A DNA stretch of 64,000 nucleotides, taken from assembly GCF_000621165.1 (NCBI RefSeq), contig NZ_JHZA01000001.1, forward strand, positions 1,048,606 to 1,112,605. The letters run 5' to 3'. Positions 14,537 through 24,948 of the stretch are shown piece after piece. The notes under the pieces were generated by a model. It made no database searches, was not told where the DNA came from, and was given only the letters and a program-made list of their open reading frames with translations. Position 1 is the first letter of the stretch. Each line of letters starts with the position of its first letter. A program made the translations under genes and the position numbers. Origin of the DNA: Enterovibrio calviensis DSM 14347 (GTDB lineage: Bacteria; Pseudomonadota; Gammaproteobacteria; Enterobacterales; Vibrionaceae).

Positions 14537-16627
14537 ATGAGTACGGTTAATATCAACCTTACGGCTAATACATCTACATATGTACAACGTCTGAAGGATG
14601 CTAAGACCCAAACAGAACGTAACCTGATTATGATGGAGCAGCGAATTGATAAGTTTGCTCGACAATCTAAACGGGACTTTGGAAAGGTAAATGACACCTT
14701 TGATTCACTGAGTAAAGTTACTGGTGCTGTAGGTGCTGCAATCGGTGCTGTTGCTGCTGCTGGTGCATTCGTAACGGTTACAACCCAGATAGCTTCTACA
14801 GTACGTGAGATGGAAAATATGTCTCGTGTTGCTGGTATGGCTGTTCCTGAATATCAGGCTATGTCGTATGCAGCAAAGCAGTACGGTCTTGATGTGGGTC
14901 AGATGACAAGTGCAAGCAAGGATGCGCTAGAGAAGATTGGTGATTATCTCAATACGGGTGGAGGTGGTTTACAAGACTTTGCTGATGCTATGGGTATGAC
15001 TACTCAAGCTACTACAGAGTGGGCTGAGAGCATGAAAGACAAGTCAGGTCTTGAGGTTCTTCAGCGTATGTATACCGAGATGGAGCAAGCAGGGCTATCT
15101 TCCAATCAAATGTCTAATGCCTTGGAAGGTATGGGTTCAGACCTTACTTACTTGATGCCCCTACTGGCTAACGGTGGTATGGAGCTATCAAGGCTCACGG
15201 ATAAGTTCAAGACAGCAAACACTGAACTCTCTCCTACAAAAACCAAGGTGTATAAAGACCTAGCTGAAAATGTAGATTTACTTGCAGGTGCATTCACCAC
15301 ATTCATTACTAATGCCCTTGCACCTTCTGCTGAGTTGTTTAGTGATGTGTCGTTAGCTGCTGCTGAATTCCTTGGGTCAATGAATGAAATCACTGTTGCT
15401 AGTGTTCAGGCTGAGATTGATGGACTAACTAAGAGTACTGAATCTTATCAGGCTGCAATCACTAACCTTGAAGGTGGGCGTAATTGGTTCGGTACTAATG
15501 AAGAGGTTATTAAGTCTCACAGGGAAGAGATTGCAAAGAATGTAGATAAGGTTGCACTGCTCAATGCAAAGCTAGATGAGCTGAAGAAGGGTGAGGTTAC
15601 TACTCCAGAGGTTATCCCTCCTACGGGTGATGTAATTACTCCTAATAAGCCTACGGTAGACTCAGGGGAATCTACAGGCCATAAGAAGACAGAGCTTGAT
15701 GAGATTGCACACCAACAGCGTATGCAGCAAATTAAGCTACAGTCGGCTTTGACCATTGCAGATAAGTTAGCTGCTCAGAAGGAGCTAGACCGTCTAAACA
15801 ATAAGGCTTTGATGGCTCAAGGTGTTGCAGACCAACAAGCTATTAATGATTTGGAGGTGGCTCAAGAGTACCAACGTATTCAGGCTAAGGCTGCTGCCAC
15901 TGCTGAAGGTTATGCTAATGAGCATGAGGCTCAGATTGAGCAGGCTACGTTAATTCAAGAGTGGCTGAAGGAGCAATACGAGCTAGGCCGTATCAATAAA
16001 CTTGAACACGATGAATTAATGTTGGCACAGACCCAAGCTATTACTGAAGCTGAGACTGCTTTGATGCAGCAAAAGTTTGCAATGGTCAGTGATGCTTTGA
16101 GCGGTATCAGTACTCTATTCGAGCAAGGCAGTAAGGAGCAGAAGATTGCATTTGCCGCTGAGAAGGGTGTAGCTATTGCCGAGGCTATGCTGATGATGGA
16201 AAGCAATGCTATGACCGCTTCCTCTAATGCTATGAAGTCTCCTGCTGCTGCTTCCTCTCCTGATGGTGGTTTAGCTATGGCGACTGCTGCTGCAACTATG
16301 TCAAAGGTTAAGGATGGTATTAGCATTGCTAAAATGACTGCTGCTGCTATTGGTCAGTTTCACTCAGGCTCGGATGAAGTAGACCAAACAGGCAGTTACA
16401 TTTTAAAGGCCGGAGAGCGAGTGATTCAGCCTACAGCCAACAAAGATTTGACCCAATACCTTAAAACTAATAAGAGTGGTTCAGAAGCTACTTCTATTAA
16501 GTCTGATTTGGTTATCCAAGGTGATACCACTATCAGTGAAGAGAAGTTCCTTTATATGCTGGGTCAGCATCGTGAGAGTCTTGCTTCTTTCACTCGCATG
16601 GCTCAAAGAGAAAACCCAAACCTATAA
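14537..16627 (+). CDS. Tape measure protein
   Basis: 696 residues. An N-terminal coiled coil, then a hydrophobic segment (VTGAVGAAIGAVAAAGAF, about 57-74), long Ala/Gln-rich helices, a second Ala-rich hydrophobic region near 560-610 and a C-terminal FHSGSDEVDQTG motif common in tape measures. It sets tail length and helps DNA enter the cell. At about 0.15 nm per residue the tail would be near 100 nm, an estimate from the family rule. Confidence 0.85.
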   Translation: MSTVNINLTANTSTYVQRLKDAKTQTERNLIMMEQRIDKFARQSKRDFGKVNDTFDSLSKVTGAVGAAIGAVAAAGAFVTVTTQIASTVREMENMSRVAGMAVPEYQAMSYAAKQYGLDVGQMTSASKDALEKIGDYLNTGGGGLQDFADAMGMTTQATTEWAESMKDKSGLEVLQRMYTEMEQAGLSSNQMSNALEGMGSDLTYLMPLLANGGMELSRLTDKFKTANTELSPTKTKVYKDLAENVDLLAGAFTTFITNALAPSAELFSDVSLAAAEFLGSMNEITVASVQAEIDGLTKSTESYQAAITNLEGGRNWFGTNEEVIKSHREEIAKNVDKVALLNAKLDELKKGEVTTPEVIPPTGDVITPNKPTVDSGESTGHKKTELDEIAHQQRMQQIKLQSALTIADKLAAQKELDRLNNKALMAQGVADQQAINDLEVAQEYQRIQAKAAATAEGYANEHEAQIEQATLIQEWLKEQYELGRINKLEHDELMLAQTQAITEAETALMQQKFAMVSDALSGISTLFEQGSKEQKIAFAAEKGVAIAEAMLMMESNAMTASSNAMKSPAAASSPDGGLAMATAAATMSKVKDGISIAKMTAAAIGQFHSGSDEVDQTGSYILKAGERVIQPTANKDLTQYLKTNKSGSEATSIKSDLVIQGDTTISEEKFLYMLGQHRESLASFTRMAQRENPNL

Positions 16628-16638
16628 CAATAATAATA

Positions 16639-16659
16639 AGCTCCTCTTAATGGGGAGCT
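16639..16659 (+). terminator. Weak hairpin after the tape measure gene
   Basis: AGCTCCTC pairs with GGGGAGCT over TTAAT, but only TATT follows, so it may be a processing or pausing hairpin rather than a terminator. Confidence 0.4.
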
Positions 16660-16671
16660 ATTGGGAATAAT

Positions 16672-17250
16672 ATGATTACGTTATCTGATAATGATTTCAT
16701 CATTAGTGATGTGAAGGTAGAGCACTTAACTCCGTCATTCTATACAGAGGGTTTGAACTTTGTAGGTAATGGTATGGGTCGTGGTCTTCATCGTTTGAAT
16801 ATTGAATGTAGTGTTCACTTTGCAGATGAAAATGATATTCGAAAGTTTCAGGCACTAATGCTACGTGTTCAAGGTCGAACCACTCCATTCAATTTATCTC
16901 TTCAAGATACAACTGATGGTAAAGGTTTCTTCAATCCACTATCACTTGATATGTCTGGTTCACTTGGTTCTCAATTGAAGATTGGTAATAAGCACATGAC
17001 TGTTATTGGCCTTATTGGTTCATTACCTGTAGGCACTATGTTCCAGTTTCAGAATGATTCTAAGATTTATACGGTAACTACCGTTACTGGTAATAAGGTT
17101 GAATTCTATCCTGCTGTACGTACTGCCCATTCATTACGTGAACCACTTAACTTCAAGCCTGTACCAAGAGTTCGACTAACTGAAGATAAGTTCAGTATTA
17201 AGTATGAGCGTGGTTCTAGTGTAACTATCAAAATGATGGAGGCTCTGTAA
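16672..17250 (+). CDS. Minor tail protein (distal tail/hub)
   Basis: 192 residues, beta-rich (GRGLHRLNIECSVHF, TPFNLSLQDT, FNPLSL). Position right after the tape measure and before the NlpC-like gene matches lambda M / distal tail proteins. I do not recognise a precise family. Confidence 0.6.
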   Translation: MITLSDNDFIISDVKVEHLTPSFYTEGLNFVGNGMGRGLHRLNIECSVHFADENDIRKFQALMLRVQGRTTPFNLSLQDTTDGKGFFNPLSLDMSGSLGSQLKIGNKHMTVIGLIGSLPVGTMFQFQNDSKIYTVTTVTGNKVEFYPAVRTAHSLREPLNFKPVPRVRLTEDKFSIKYERGSSVTIKMMEAL

Positions 17251-17780
17251 TGAAGGAGGGCTTCTACTGTTCACTGGTATCACTGGACTTACGTAAGGTG
17301 AACCAAGGTTTCATGAATCTTACTGATGCTGCATTTGATGTGGAGAAGGATGGGATTCTATACCGTGCATTTGGTACGTTACTTGCCATTGATAAGATTA
17401 CCTCTGAGAATAGTCTTACCAGTAAGGAGATGAGTATTACCCTTTCTGGTATCTCTATGGATTTCCAAGACTCGGTTAACTCTAATATCTTTCGTCGTGC
17501 TCCATTGCTAATTCATAAAGCATTTGTACCTGATGGTTCAAACGTAGTTGAAGAAGCTGTTGTGTATTACAGAGGATTCACTTCTACACCTGAAACCAAT
17601 ATTGATTACAAGTCTGGTTCTATGGCATTGAAGGTAAGCTGTAAATCTATCTTTGATTTAGACCGTAAGCCTTCACTATGTCGTGCAAATAATGCCACAC
17701 ATCAGGCTTACCATTCTGGTGACTTATTCTTTGCGTATGCTAACCAAGACCTGAAGGATGATGTGATGTGGAAGCAGTAA
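17250..17780 (+). CDS. Minor tail protein (gpL-like position)
   Basis: 176 residues. Beta strands and a late Cys pair (CKSIFDLDRKPSLC) recall DUF2163/gpL-type tail-tip proteins, which hold an iron-sulfur site in lambda; only two of the cysteines are visible here. It overlaps the neighbours on both sides. Confidence 0.6.
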   Translation: MKEGFYCSLVSLDLRKVNQGFMNLTDAAFDVEKDGILYRAFGTLLAIDKITSENSLTSKEMSITLSGISMDFQDSVNSNIFRRAPLLIHKAFVPDGSNVVEEAVVYYRGFTSTPETNIDYKSGSMALKVSCKSIFDLDRKPSLCRANNATHQAYHSGDLFFAYANQDLKDDVMWKQ

Positions 17781-18136
17781 TTCAGAAGTATAGAGGTCAA
17801 TCTCTTACCTATGGTGTATTGGATTGTAATCTGTTGGTTCTTGAATTAACTGACTTCGACTTATCTAAGATTGAACCATATAGCACTCTTAAAGGGGGTG
17901 CTATTTCAATTGCCAAGGCTACTCAGTGCAATTCTCCAACTGACTACATACATTCATTAGGGTATAAGCAGATAAGCCCTCTCAATGCATTTGATGGGGA
18001 TATTCTGATTGATGGTATCCATTGCGGTATCTATTTGAATGGTTCGCTATTTGGTATACATAAAGCTACCAGTACTTTTCAGTTTCAATCTTTGACTATA
18101 GAAGCACTTCAGCAAATGAAAGTGTTCAGCAAATAA
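17768..18136 (+). CDS. NlpC/P60-like tail protein (DUF6950-like, gpK position)
   Basis: 122 residues. YGVLDCNLL near residue 20 places a Cys after a D as in DUF6950, and DGIHCGIYLNG later holds the His of the NlpC/P60 pair. These domains cut peptidoglycan peptides or act as tail-tip parts. The gene order (M, L, K, then J) agrees. Confidence 0.65.
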   Translation: MEAVIQKYRGQSLTYGVLDCNLLVLELTDFDLSKIEPYSTLKGGAISIAKATQCNSPTDYIHSLGYKQISPLNAFDGDILIDGIHCGIYLNGSLFGIHKATSTFQFQSLTIEALQQMKVFSK

Positions 18137-18158
18137 CAATAATAATAAAGGTGAACAT

Positions 18159-21100
18159 ATGGCAGGTGTAACTGTTGCAGGTGTGCTTACAGCTCTTTCA
18201 GCAGCATCAGCAATTGTCTCTTTGGCTATGGCTATATCCATGAGGCCAGATGGAGCTAAAGATACGGGTGCAAACATTGACCGTAAAGGTGCAGACAACC
18301 CTAAGATTGTTCCTTTCGGTAACTGTCTAGTTCCTGCTGTTCGAGTATGGAATAACGTAAACGATTCAAATACACGTTGGTTGTGTCAGGCTTACTCATT
18401 GGGTGTAGGTGAGATTAAGGCAGTAGAGCAAATCTATATTGATGGTGTGCCTTACTTGGAGGGGGTGTTGCAGCCTAATGCTTGGTATGACCTCAAAGCT
18501 AGTGCTGAGTTTCCTAACGTATCTCTTGGTTATCGTACAGGTCGAGCAACTGAGCAGGTTTTCACTGAGTTATTAGAGCATAGTGATGGTGAATGGACTG
18601 AAGCTCATAGAGGGGATAAGACAGCTTCTCTATCAATGCTGATTGAGCGTTGGATTAATACTGAGGGTGATAACAACATTCGTGTTGTGAGTGACACCTT
18701 AGACGTTACAGCTATGGTTCAGGGTAACAGGGTAATTGACCCAAGATTAGACCCTAACCTGAATGGAGTTATGTTTGATAGTTCTCGTGTCTGGGTATCG
18801 AATGGTAAGGACGTTTACCGTAACCCTGCTTGTGTGCTTCTAACATACTTGGTTGATACCTACTACGGCATGGGTATTCCTGCTGATGCTATTGATGTGA
18901 AGTCATTCGTTGACCTTGCTAACTACTGTGAGCGTCAGAACATCTTCTTCGATGGTTATGTAGACCAGAATCAATCTTTCGGTGATGCACTTAAAGACAT
19001 GGCAACTAGCTTTGACGGTGTTATTTACGTCGAGGATGGCATGATTCGAGTCAAGGCAGACAGACTTACTTCTGCTGTTGCTCATGTTACTGAGGCTGAT
19101 TGCGTTGGTTCATTCAAGCTATCGAATGCCAATGATTCAAGCTACTTCAATATTGTAAAAGTAGAGTACACAAACACTGCTACTTATCATGCTACGGATA
19201 AATATGTACTACCTGTTGATGTGCTTCCAGTGCATCAGAATGATGGCTTCGAGAAGATTAAGGATATTAACTTACCCTTCACTGCTGAAGTTGATGGGGC
19301 GTCATTCGTTAAGCATGTAGCTAATAAATCTTTGAAGGCTGTTAAGTATCAACAGACCATTGATTTCGAGTTGGACAACACAAAGAAAACTCTACGTATC
19401 TGGGACGTATTCACCCTAGATAATGATGCCTACAAGCTCAAGGGTGCAATGTTCCGTGTTGATAAGGTCGTAACGTCACTTGATGATAAAACGATGGTTA
19501 CGAAGGTTACAGCTACTCAGTTTGAGCCGTCTGTTTATGATGGTTCAGATTACGAAGACGGTAATACTTCTGACCCAACACTGCCACCTTCAAACCAGAT
19601 TCTTGAGCCAGTTCAGTTAGAGTTTGTGCAGACAGGTTTCTCTACTACAGGTACAGGTACACTATCTTGGGTTTCACGTTACCAACGTGAGCATAAGACA
19701 ATCATTGAGTACAAGTTAGATAGTGCTCCTACATGGACTCGTGTTGGTGAGTTCCAAGCACTAACTCATAATTTCGTTGGGCTGTTAGCAGATACTTATG
19801 ATTTCCGTATCCGTACACAAACCTTCAACGGCTCTACATCGAACTGGGCTTACCTAAATGATGTGAATGTTACCTCTGATGTTTTGATGCCTACTGTTAC
19901 AGGTTTGAAGGGTACATTTGAAGGTAAGAGTGCTCGTATCTCTTGGGATGATATGACCCAAATACCTCTAGGTTCTAGTACCTATGCAGATGTGTTTGCT
20001 CATTACGAAGTTCAGGTTTACAAGGGGCAGAATGAGTCTTATGCAAGTACCTATACAAGCAAAGACAATTCCTTTACCTACACGCTAGATATGAATACTG
20101 AGGATGGTGGTACTGACCGTACTCTGCATTTCAAAGTATTGATGGTGTCGAAGGATGGAGTTAAGTCTCAAGATACTGCTGATTTGAATTTGAAGAATGC
20201 TCAGTGTGCTCAACCTTCTGGTGTAGATGTTAGTGGCGTACTTAGTACTGTCTATGCACGTTGGGATGAAGTACCGGAGATTGATTATCTTGGGTCTGAA
20301 ATCCATGTATCTGTTGACCCAATCTTTACAGCTAGTTCTGAAACCTTAGTTGGTATCAGTCATGGTGAAGCCTATCCAATCACTCAGAGCAAAGGTAACT
20401 ACTATCTTCGTATCGGTCACTTCGATGTATTTGGTACTGATGAGATGGCTTACTCTGACCCCATGTTCTTCACTCAAACAAGTGTTGATGATGAGTTAGA
20501 AGACCTACCTACATTTGATGAGGTACATGGTTTCATTGGAGAGTTGCAGGGGGAGATTAACCAAGCTCTTGAGGATATGGACGGTGTTATCAATCAAGTT
20601 GAATCCTCACTATCTTCTGAGTTAGATGGTGTTCAGGCTCAGGTTAATACCAACAAGGTATCCATAGCTGATACCAATAAAGCAATGACAGCTTTAGAGA
20701 CTGAGCTTAGTTCTGAGATTGATGGTGTGTCTGGTGAAGTTGGTTCTGTGAAAGCAAACCTAGCTAATAACTATTACACCAAGACTCAAACTAATGGTCA
20801 GGTATCAACAGCTATTGCTGCAAGTGAATCAAAGCTCACTGCTGAAATTGATAAGAACAAGGCAAGCATTAGTACATTGAACCAAGTAACAGCTACTACT
20901 GATGGGAAGGTAGAAGCACTCACTCAAATTAAACATGACGTTAACGGTAAAGTGTCAGGTTTGATTATGGGTAATGATGGTGAAACTAGTACCTTTGATG
21001 TTATTGCTGATAAGTTCCGTGTAGCTAGTACTCAAGGTACTCAGGCTGTCTTTCAGGTAGTTAATGGTAAGACAACTATTAAGGAAGCACTGATTGGTGA

Positions 21101-22058
21101 ATTGAATGCAGAGAATATTGCTGCTGGTGCAATCATGGGTAATCATGTTGCATCCAATACCAAGATAATTGCAGGGCAAGGTAACACTGCTGTAATTATG
21201 GATGGTCAAAGCTATACGCATCGTTTATATGCTGGTTCGACTAATCCAAATAGTGCCCCATTCTCAGTTACTAAAGAAGGTAAGCTGTATGCACAAGAGG
21301 CTGAAATACATGGTGCTATCTATGCTTCAAGAGGTACATTCTCTGGACGCATTGAGGCATCTGAAGGTTTCTTTACAGGGCAGCTAACGGGTAACTCTAT
21401 TATAGGTGGTAGAATCCAAGGCGGTTCTATTGATGGTTCGGTTATTACTGGTTCTGAGATTTATACAGGTACTACCTATTACTTGTGTATGGGTGATAAC
21501 AGTGCAACACGTAATTACCCTAATACCTCTGTTCCTGTTTCTTGTAGTGAGAATGTATCTAACACCATGACTGTTAGTTTTCCTCATAACGGGCAAACAC
21601 CAGATGTACTACCTACATATTATGCAGCAGGTGATATTTCTGTTGCAGGGAACTATTCAAAAGAGAGACCACGATATAAGACGGTAGCTTATGGGTTCTT
21701 CTCTATGGATATTCATAGACCATCTACAGGAGGTTCAGGCTTCTTGAATGCCACTATCGAATATGTTGCTAACAATGGACGTGTTATCTCTAGTGCTCAA
21801 ATATTCGATTCCTATGCAGGTATCGTATTAAACAGAGATGTAATGGTGGGTGGTATTCCGTGGAGGGTAACAAGCTGTAATAGTAATAAGTACCATGTGA
21901 AAGATGTAACCATCACTTCAAATAAAGGTAACTTTGGTGGGTGGGTTACAGACCCTAATGCTATTGGTAGATTCCGTTTGAGAGTTGGCTCTACTCATGA
22001 TGGTGGTGGTACGGTGACGTATCGTTGGAATTTCAATAACTCAGTTGACCCAAGGTAA
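18159..22058 (+). CDS. J-like tail tip / host specificity protein
   Basis: 1299 residues. A hydrophobic N-terminus (LTALSAASAIVSLAMAISM) is followed by the phage tail module, with fibronectin III-like domains around 490-680. The end has long coiled coils with SSELDGVQAQV repeats and a beta-helical C-terminus (GSIDGSVITGSEI). This is the central tip fibre that contacts the receptor and starts DNA ejection. AAAGGT precedes the ATG, after an AAT tract. Confidence 0.85.
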   Translation: MAGVTVAGVLTALSAASAIVSLAMAISMRPDGAKDTGANIDRKGADNPKIVPFGNCLVPAVRVWNNVNDSNTRWLCQAYSLGVGEIKAVEQIYIDGVPYLEGVLQPNAWYDLKASAEFPNVSLGYRTGRATEQVFTELLEHSDGEWTEAHRGDKTASLSMLIERWINTEGDNNIRVVSDTLDVTAMVQGNRVIDPRLDPNLNGVMFDSSRVWVSNGKDVYRNPACVLLTYLVDTYYGMGIPADAIDVKSFVDLANYCERQNIFFDGYVDQNQSFGDALKDMATSFDGVIYVEDGMIRVKADRLTSAVAHVTEADCVGSFKLSNANDSSYFNIVKVEYTNTATYHATDKYVLPVDVLPVHQNDGFEKIKDINLPFTAEVDGASFVKHVANKSLKAVKYQQTIDFELDNTKKTLRIWDVFTLDNDAYKLKGAMFRVDKVVTSLDDKTMVTKVTATQFEPSVYDGSDYEDGNTSDPTLPPSNQILEPVQLEFVQTGFSTTGTGTLSWVSRYQREHKTIIEYKLDSAPTWTRVGEFQALTHNFVGLLADTYDFRIRTQTFNGSTSNWAYLNDVNVTSDVLMPTVTGLKGTFEGKSARISWDDMTQIPLGSSTYADVFAHYEVQVYKGQNESYASTYTSKDNSFTYTLDMNTEDGGTDRTLHFKVLMVSKDGVKSQDTADLNLKNAQCAQPSGVDVSGVLSTVYARWDEVPEIDYLGSEIHVSVDPIFTASSETLVGISHGEAYPITQSKGNYYLRIGHFDVFGTDEMAYSDPMFFTQTSVDDELEDLPTFDEVHGFIGELQGEINQALEDMDGVINQVESSLSSELDGVQAQVNTNKVSIADTNKAMTALETELSSEIDGVSGEVGSVKANLANNYYTKTQTNGQVSTAIAASESKLTAEIDKNKASISTLNQVTATTDGKVEALTQIKHDVNGKVSGLIMGNDGETSTFDVIADKFRVASTQGTQAVFQVVNGKTTIKEALIGELNAENIAAGAIMGNHVASNTKIIAGQGNTAVIMDGQSYTHRLYAGSTNPNSAPFSVTKEGKLYAQEAEIHGAIYASRGTFSGRIEASEGFFTGQLTGNSIIGGRIQGGSIDGSVITGSEIYTGTTYYLCMGDNSATRNYPNTSVPVSCSENVSNTMTVSFPHNGQTPDVLPTYYAAGDISVAGNYSKERPRYKTVAYGFFSMDIHRPSTGGSGFLNATIEYVANNGRVISSAQIFDSYAGIVLNRDVMVGGIPWRVTSCNSNKYHVKDVTITSNKGNFGGWVTDPNAIGRFRLRVGSTHDGGGTVTYRWNFNNSVDPR

Positions 22059-22064
22059 TTAAAG

Positions 22065-22418
22065 ATGGAACAACTATTTCCAAGTTACTCAAGTGAGAAG
22101 CGTGGTTACTTATTTTATGATGATGTAGGTAATGTGGTTGGGGTGGACTTTATTGCTTCTCTCCGTGACTCAGAGAAGACCCGAAGAGAGGGGTTATACC
22201 TTTCATGGTTGGAGGCTGAAGTACCTAATGAGCGTGCATGGAGAAATGCAGAGTTAACTAAGACAGATTGGATGCTTGCAGAAGATGCTACTTATGCTGG
22301 ACGTACTTTAGCAAGTGATACTCGTTTGAATGATATTAAAGACTATCGTAATAAGCTCCGAGCATATAACTTACGTTCTGATGTAAGACCAGTTAGGCCG
22401 GAGTGGTTTACAAGTTAA
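22065..22418 (+). CDS. Phage tail assembly chaperone (APC family)
   Basis: 117 residues. The signature WRNAELTKTDWMLAED...YRNKLRAY...PEWF is that of Phage_tail_APC proteins found beside tail fibre genes. It is probably needed to fold or attach the J-like or side fibres. Confidence 0.8.
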   Translation: MEQLFPSYSSEKRGYLFYDDVGNVVGVDFIASLRDSEKTRREGLYLSWLEAEVPNERAWRNAELTKTDWMLAEDATYAGRTLASDTRLNDIKDYRNKLRAYNLRSDVRPVRPEWFTS

Positions 22419-22451
22419 TCTTGCTGTATTGGCTCAATTAGCTTAAATAAT

Positions 22452-22480
22452 AAAGGGTCTCTTAATGAGGCTCTTTCTTT
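22452..22480 (+). terminator. Terminator before the fibre genes
   Basis: AAAGGGTCTC pairs with GAGGCTCTTT (two G-U pairs) over TTAAT and is followed by CTTTT. Confidence 0.75.
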
Positions 22481-22511
22481 TACTCATAATAAAAATAATA
22501 AGAGAGTAAAC

Positions 22512-22886
22512 ATGATTCAACGTGCTAATCACGATATTGAGATTTATCGTGGTGATACCCCAAAGTTCACTTATCAGCTTGTTCAAATGAATGTTGATAC
22601 TGGTGAAGAAGAGCCAGTTAGCCTTGCTGCATACACTATTACCGCTCAAGTAAGACGTGGTGCTGATAGTGCTGAGGTCTGGTATCAACTTCCTATTGAA
22701 AAGACAGATTCAACCAATGGTGTGTTCAGTTGGCAATTAACTAAAGCTGACTCGGAGAATCTATTATTACCTGCATCTCCATTATCTGATTCTGCTGTTT
22801 ATGATATTCAGTTAGAAACTAATGGAGCAGTGTTTACTTTCATTGCTGGTACTTTCAAAGTTCTACGTGATACCACACGAGGTTAA
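22512..22886 (+). CDS. Baseplate upper protein-like N-terminal domain (BppU-like)
   Basis: 124 residues. DIEIYRGDTPKFTYQL and YTITAQVRRG, then FSWQLTKADSE and VYDIQLE, are the marks of the small beta-domain often found before fibre genes. It probably links fibres to the tail tip. An AAT tract precedes the start. Confidence 0.6.
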   Translation: MIQRANHDIEIYRGDTPKFTYQLVQMNVDTGEEEPVSLAAYTITAQVRRGADSAEVWYQLPIEKTDSTNGVFSWQLTKADSENLLLPASPLSDSAVYDIQLETNGAVFTFIAGTFKVLRDTTRG

Positions 22887-22890
22887 TTAC

Positions 22891-24936
22891 ATGTTGGTAA
22901 TGAAGAATAATAAGACAGCTAAGGCTGTTGAACCATCAAACCTAGCTTTAAAGGTATTGGTTCGTCAAAGTAATGGTATCGGTAATGAAGTATCCCGTAT
23001 TCACGTTATACATAACGTAGGTATTTACGATAGCTTTATGAAGGGTATTCATGAAGAAGTTCATAACATGTATGAACAGGTAAAAGATGTCTACGTACCT
23101 ATCTGTCAAAACAGTAGCTACAGTGCTTCAGAATCAGCTACAGAAGCTCGTACAAGTCAAGTTGATGCTAACACCTCCATGACTAAAGCGAGGTCTTATA
23201 AAGATGCAGCAAAGGTATCTGAGACTAATGCTAAGACTTCTGAGACTCGTGCTAGTGCAAGTGCTGCTACTGCATCGAACCATGAGGATAACGTTACTGA
23301 GTTGCATGCTGTAGTTGTAGATAAGCATGGTGATGTGGTGGTTCGTCATTCTGCTATTACCAATATGCATTCTACTGTTGGGTCAAAACATAGTGATGTA
23401 GTTACCAAGCATACTGACGTTGTGAATAAGCATCGTGAAGTTGAAGCTGACCGTGCAGAAGTTGCTACCAATAAGGGTATTGTTGCTGCTGATAAAGCTA
23501 CTGTTATCTCTAATAAGAATGAGACTAACCGAGCTAAAGATGCTGCTATTGTTGCTCGTAATGAAGCTGAAGGTTTCCGTAATGGTATTGAAGACCTACT
23601 AGAAGATGCAGAGGTATTTGCTTCTGATGCTGCTATCTCGGCTACTCAAGCACAAGCAAGTGAAGAGGCTGCTGAAGGGTATGCTAATCGTGCTGAGACT
23701 GCTGTAGCTGCTGTTACAGGTGCAATGCTAGAGATGGGTCAATGTGACTTGTCAGGTGGTGTCTATCCTGCTCCTGCTGTAGATAGCAATGGACAGAAAC
23801 GTTCATGCTTCTGGAAGGTTACCAAGGCAGGTACGGTATCAGGTACTCAGTATGGTATCGGTGACTCTCTTGTTTACTCTGTTCAGATGGATGACTACTA
23901 CAAGATTGATAACACTGAATCAGTTACTTCTGTTGCAGGTAAGCAGGGTGTTGTAACTCTAACTACTGCTGATATTCAAGGTTTGGATTCTGCACTAGGT
24001 GCTGCTGGTAAGGTTGATTCTGTTAATGGTCAAACTGGTGTAGTTAATCTTGGTTGGGGTGATGTAGGCGGTAACGATTGGTTTGTTGATGATTCAGGGC
24101 ACACCACGGTAGCAAGGAAGCGTTGGTTAAAGGCTGGGTCAGATTCTGTTGGTATCATTCCCCACACTCACAATAAATCTCAACTAGGTACTTCTGCTTG
24201 GACTTGGGAAGAATCATGGGTAAAGACTTACCGTGGTGAAGGTGTAGATGTAGTTGGTTGGATTCAAGGTGGTAAAGGTGTATTCCAGTCTGACACTCCT
24301 TCTGCTCAAATTCATATTAAGAGAACGAACCAATCTTCTAATGTGGGTATCCATTTCGAAACTAATAACAAAACACGTTATTTAGGTATGAATGATGCAG
24401 GGAAACTTTGCTACGGTTCAAGTGTGAATCAAGCAGAGAATGGTGAGATTTATACTACAACTAATGCACCTTCTGCTGCTGCTGTTGGTGCATTACCTGC
24501 AAATGGTAAAGCTACTGATTCAGATAAACTAGATGGACTAAATTCCACTGATTTCAGTCGTTCGAACCATGCACATAACTATCTACCCCTAAGTGGTGGT
24601 GCTGTTTCTAACACTCTTACCGTGGATAGTGTTGCTGCTAATACCTCTACACTTGTGCTTCGAGGTAATGCACAGCAATTAACTTTGAAGAATGCTGCTA
24701 ATAAGTCGTGGCATCATGAGGTGCTTGGAAGTAACTACAACATTGTAGAGTCTGGTGTAGCTATTAGAGCTATCTTCTCTCCTGCTGCTTTTGATTATAA
24801 AGGTCAAATCAAAGAGAACGGGGTTAGAGTGTACTCCTCTACCACATTACCTGCTGAGAACAGACGTAAGATTACCTATGGTACTGCTGCACCTAGTGGT
24901 GGTTCTGATGGTGATATTTATGTTCAGATTAGTTAA
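22891..24936 (+). CDS. Tail fibre protein
   Basis: 681 residues from ATG 22891; a longer frame from 22822 lies within the previous gene. Residues 70-270 are Ala-rich coiled coil (EARTSQVDANTSMTKARS and on) with a run of H-S-D-V-V-x-K-H repeats. A GKQGVVTLTTADIQGL repeat of the lambda-fibre type and a C-terminal beta region follow. It probably forms a trimeric fibre that binds the cell surface. Confidence 0.8.
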   Translation: MLVMKNNKTAKAVEPSNLALKVLVRQSNGIGNEVSRIHVIHNVGIYDSFMKGIHEEVHNMYEQVKDVYVPICQNSSYSASESATEARTSQVDANTSMTKARSYKDAAKVSETNAKTSETRASASAATASNHEDNVTELHAVVVDKHGDVVVRHSAITNMHSTVGSKHSDVVTKHTDVVNKHREVEADRAEVATNKGIVAADKATVISNKNETNRAKDAAIVARNEAEGFRNGIEDLLEDAEVFASDAAISATQAQASEEAAEGYANRAETAVAAVTGAMLEMGQCDLSGGVYPAPAVDSNGQKRSCFWKVTKAGTVSGTQYGIGDSLVYSVQMDDYYKIDNTESVTSVAGKQGVVTLTTADIQGLDSALGAAGKVDSVNGQTGVVNLGWGDVGGNDWFVDDSGHTTVARKRWLKAGSDSVGIIPHTHNKSQLGTSAWTWEESWVKTYRGEGVDVVGWIQGGKGVFQSDTPSAQIHIKRTNQSSNVGIHFETNNKTRYLGMNDAGKLCYGSSVNQAENGEIYTTTNAPSAAAVGALPANGKATDSDKLDGLNSTDFSRSNHAHNYLPLSGGAVSNTLTVDSVAANTSTLVLRGNAQQLTLKNAANKSWHHEVLGSNYNIVESGVAIRAIFSPAAFDYKGQIKENGVRVYSSTTLPAENRRKITYGTAAPSGGSDGDIYVQIS

Positions 24937-24948
24937 GAGAAGTGTGGT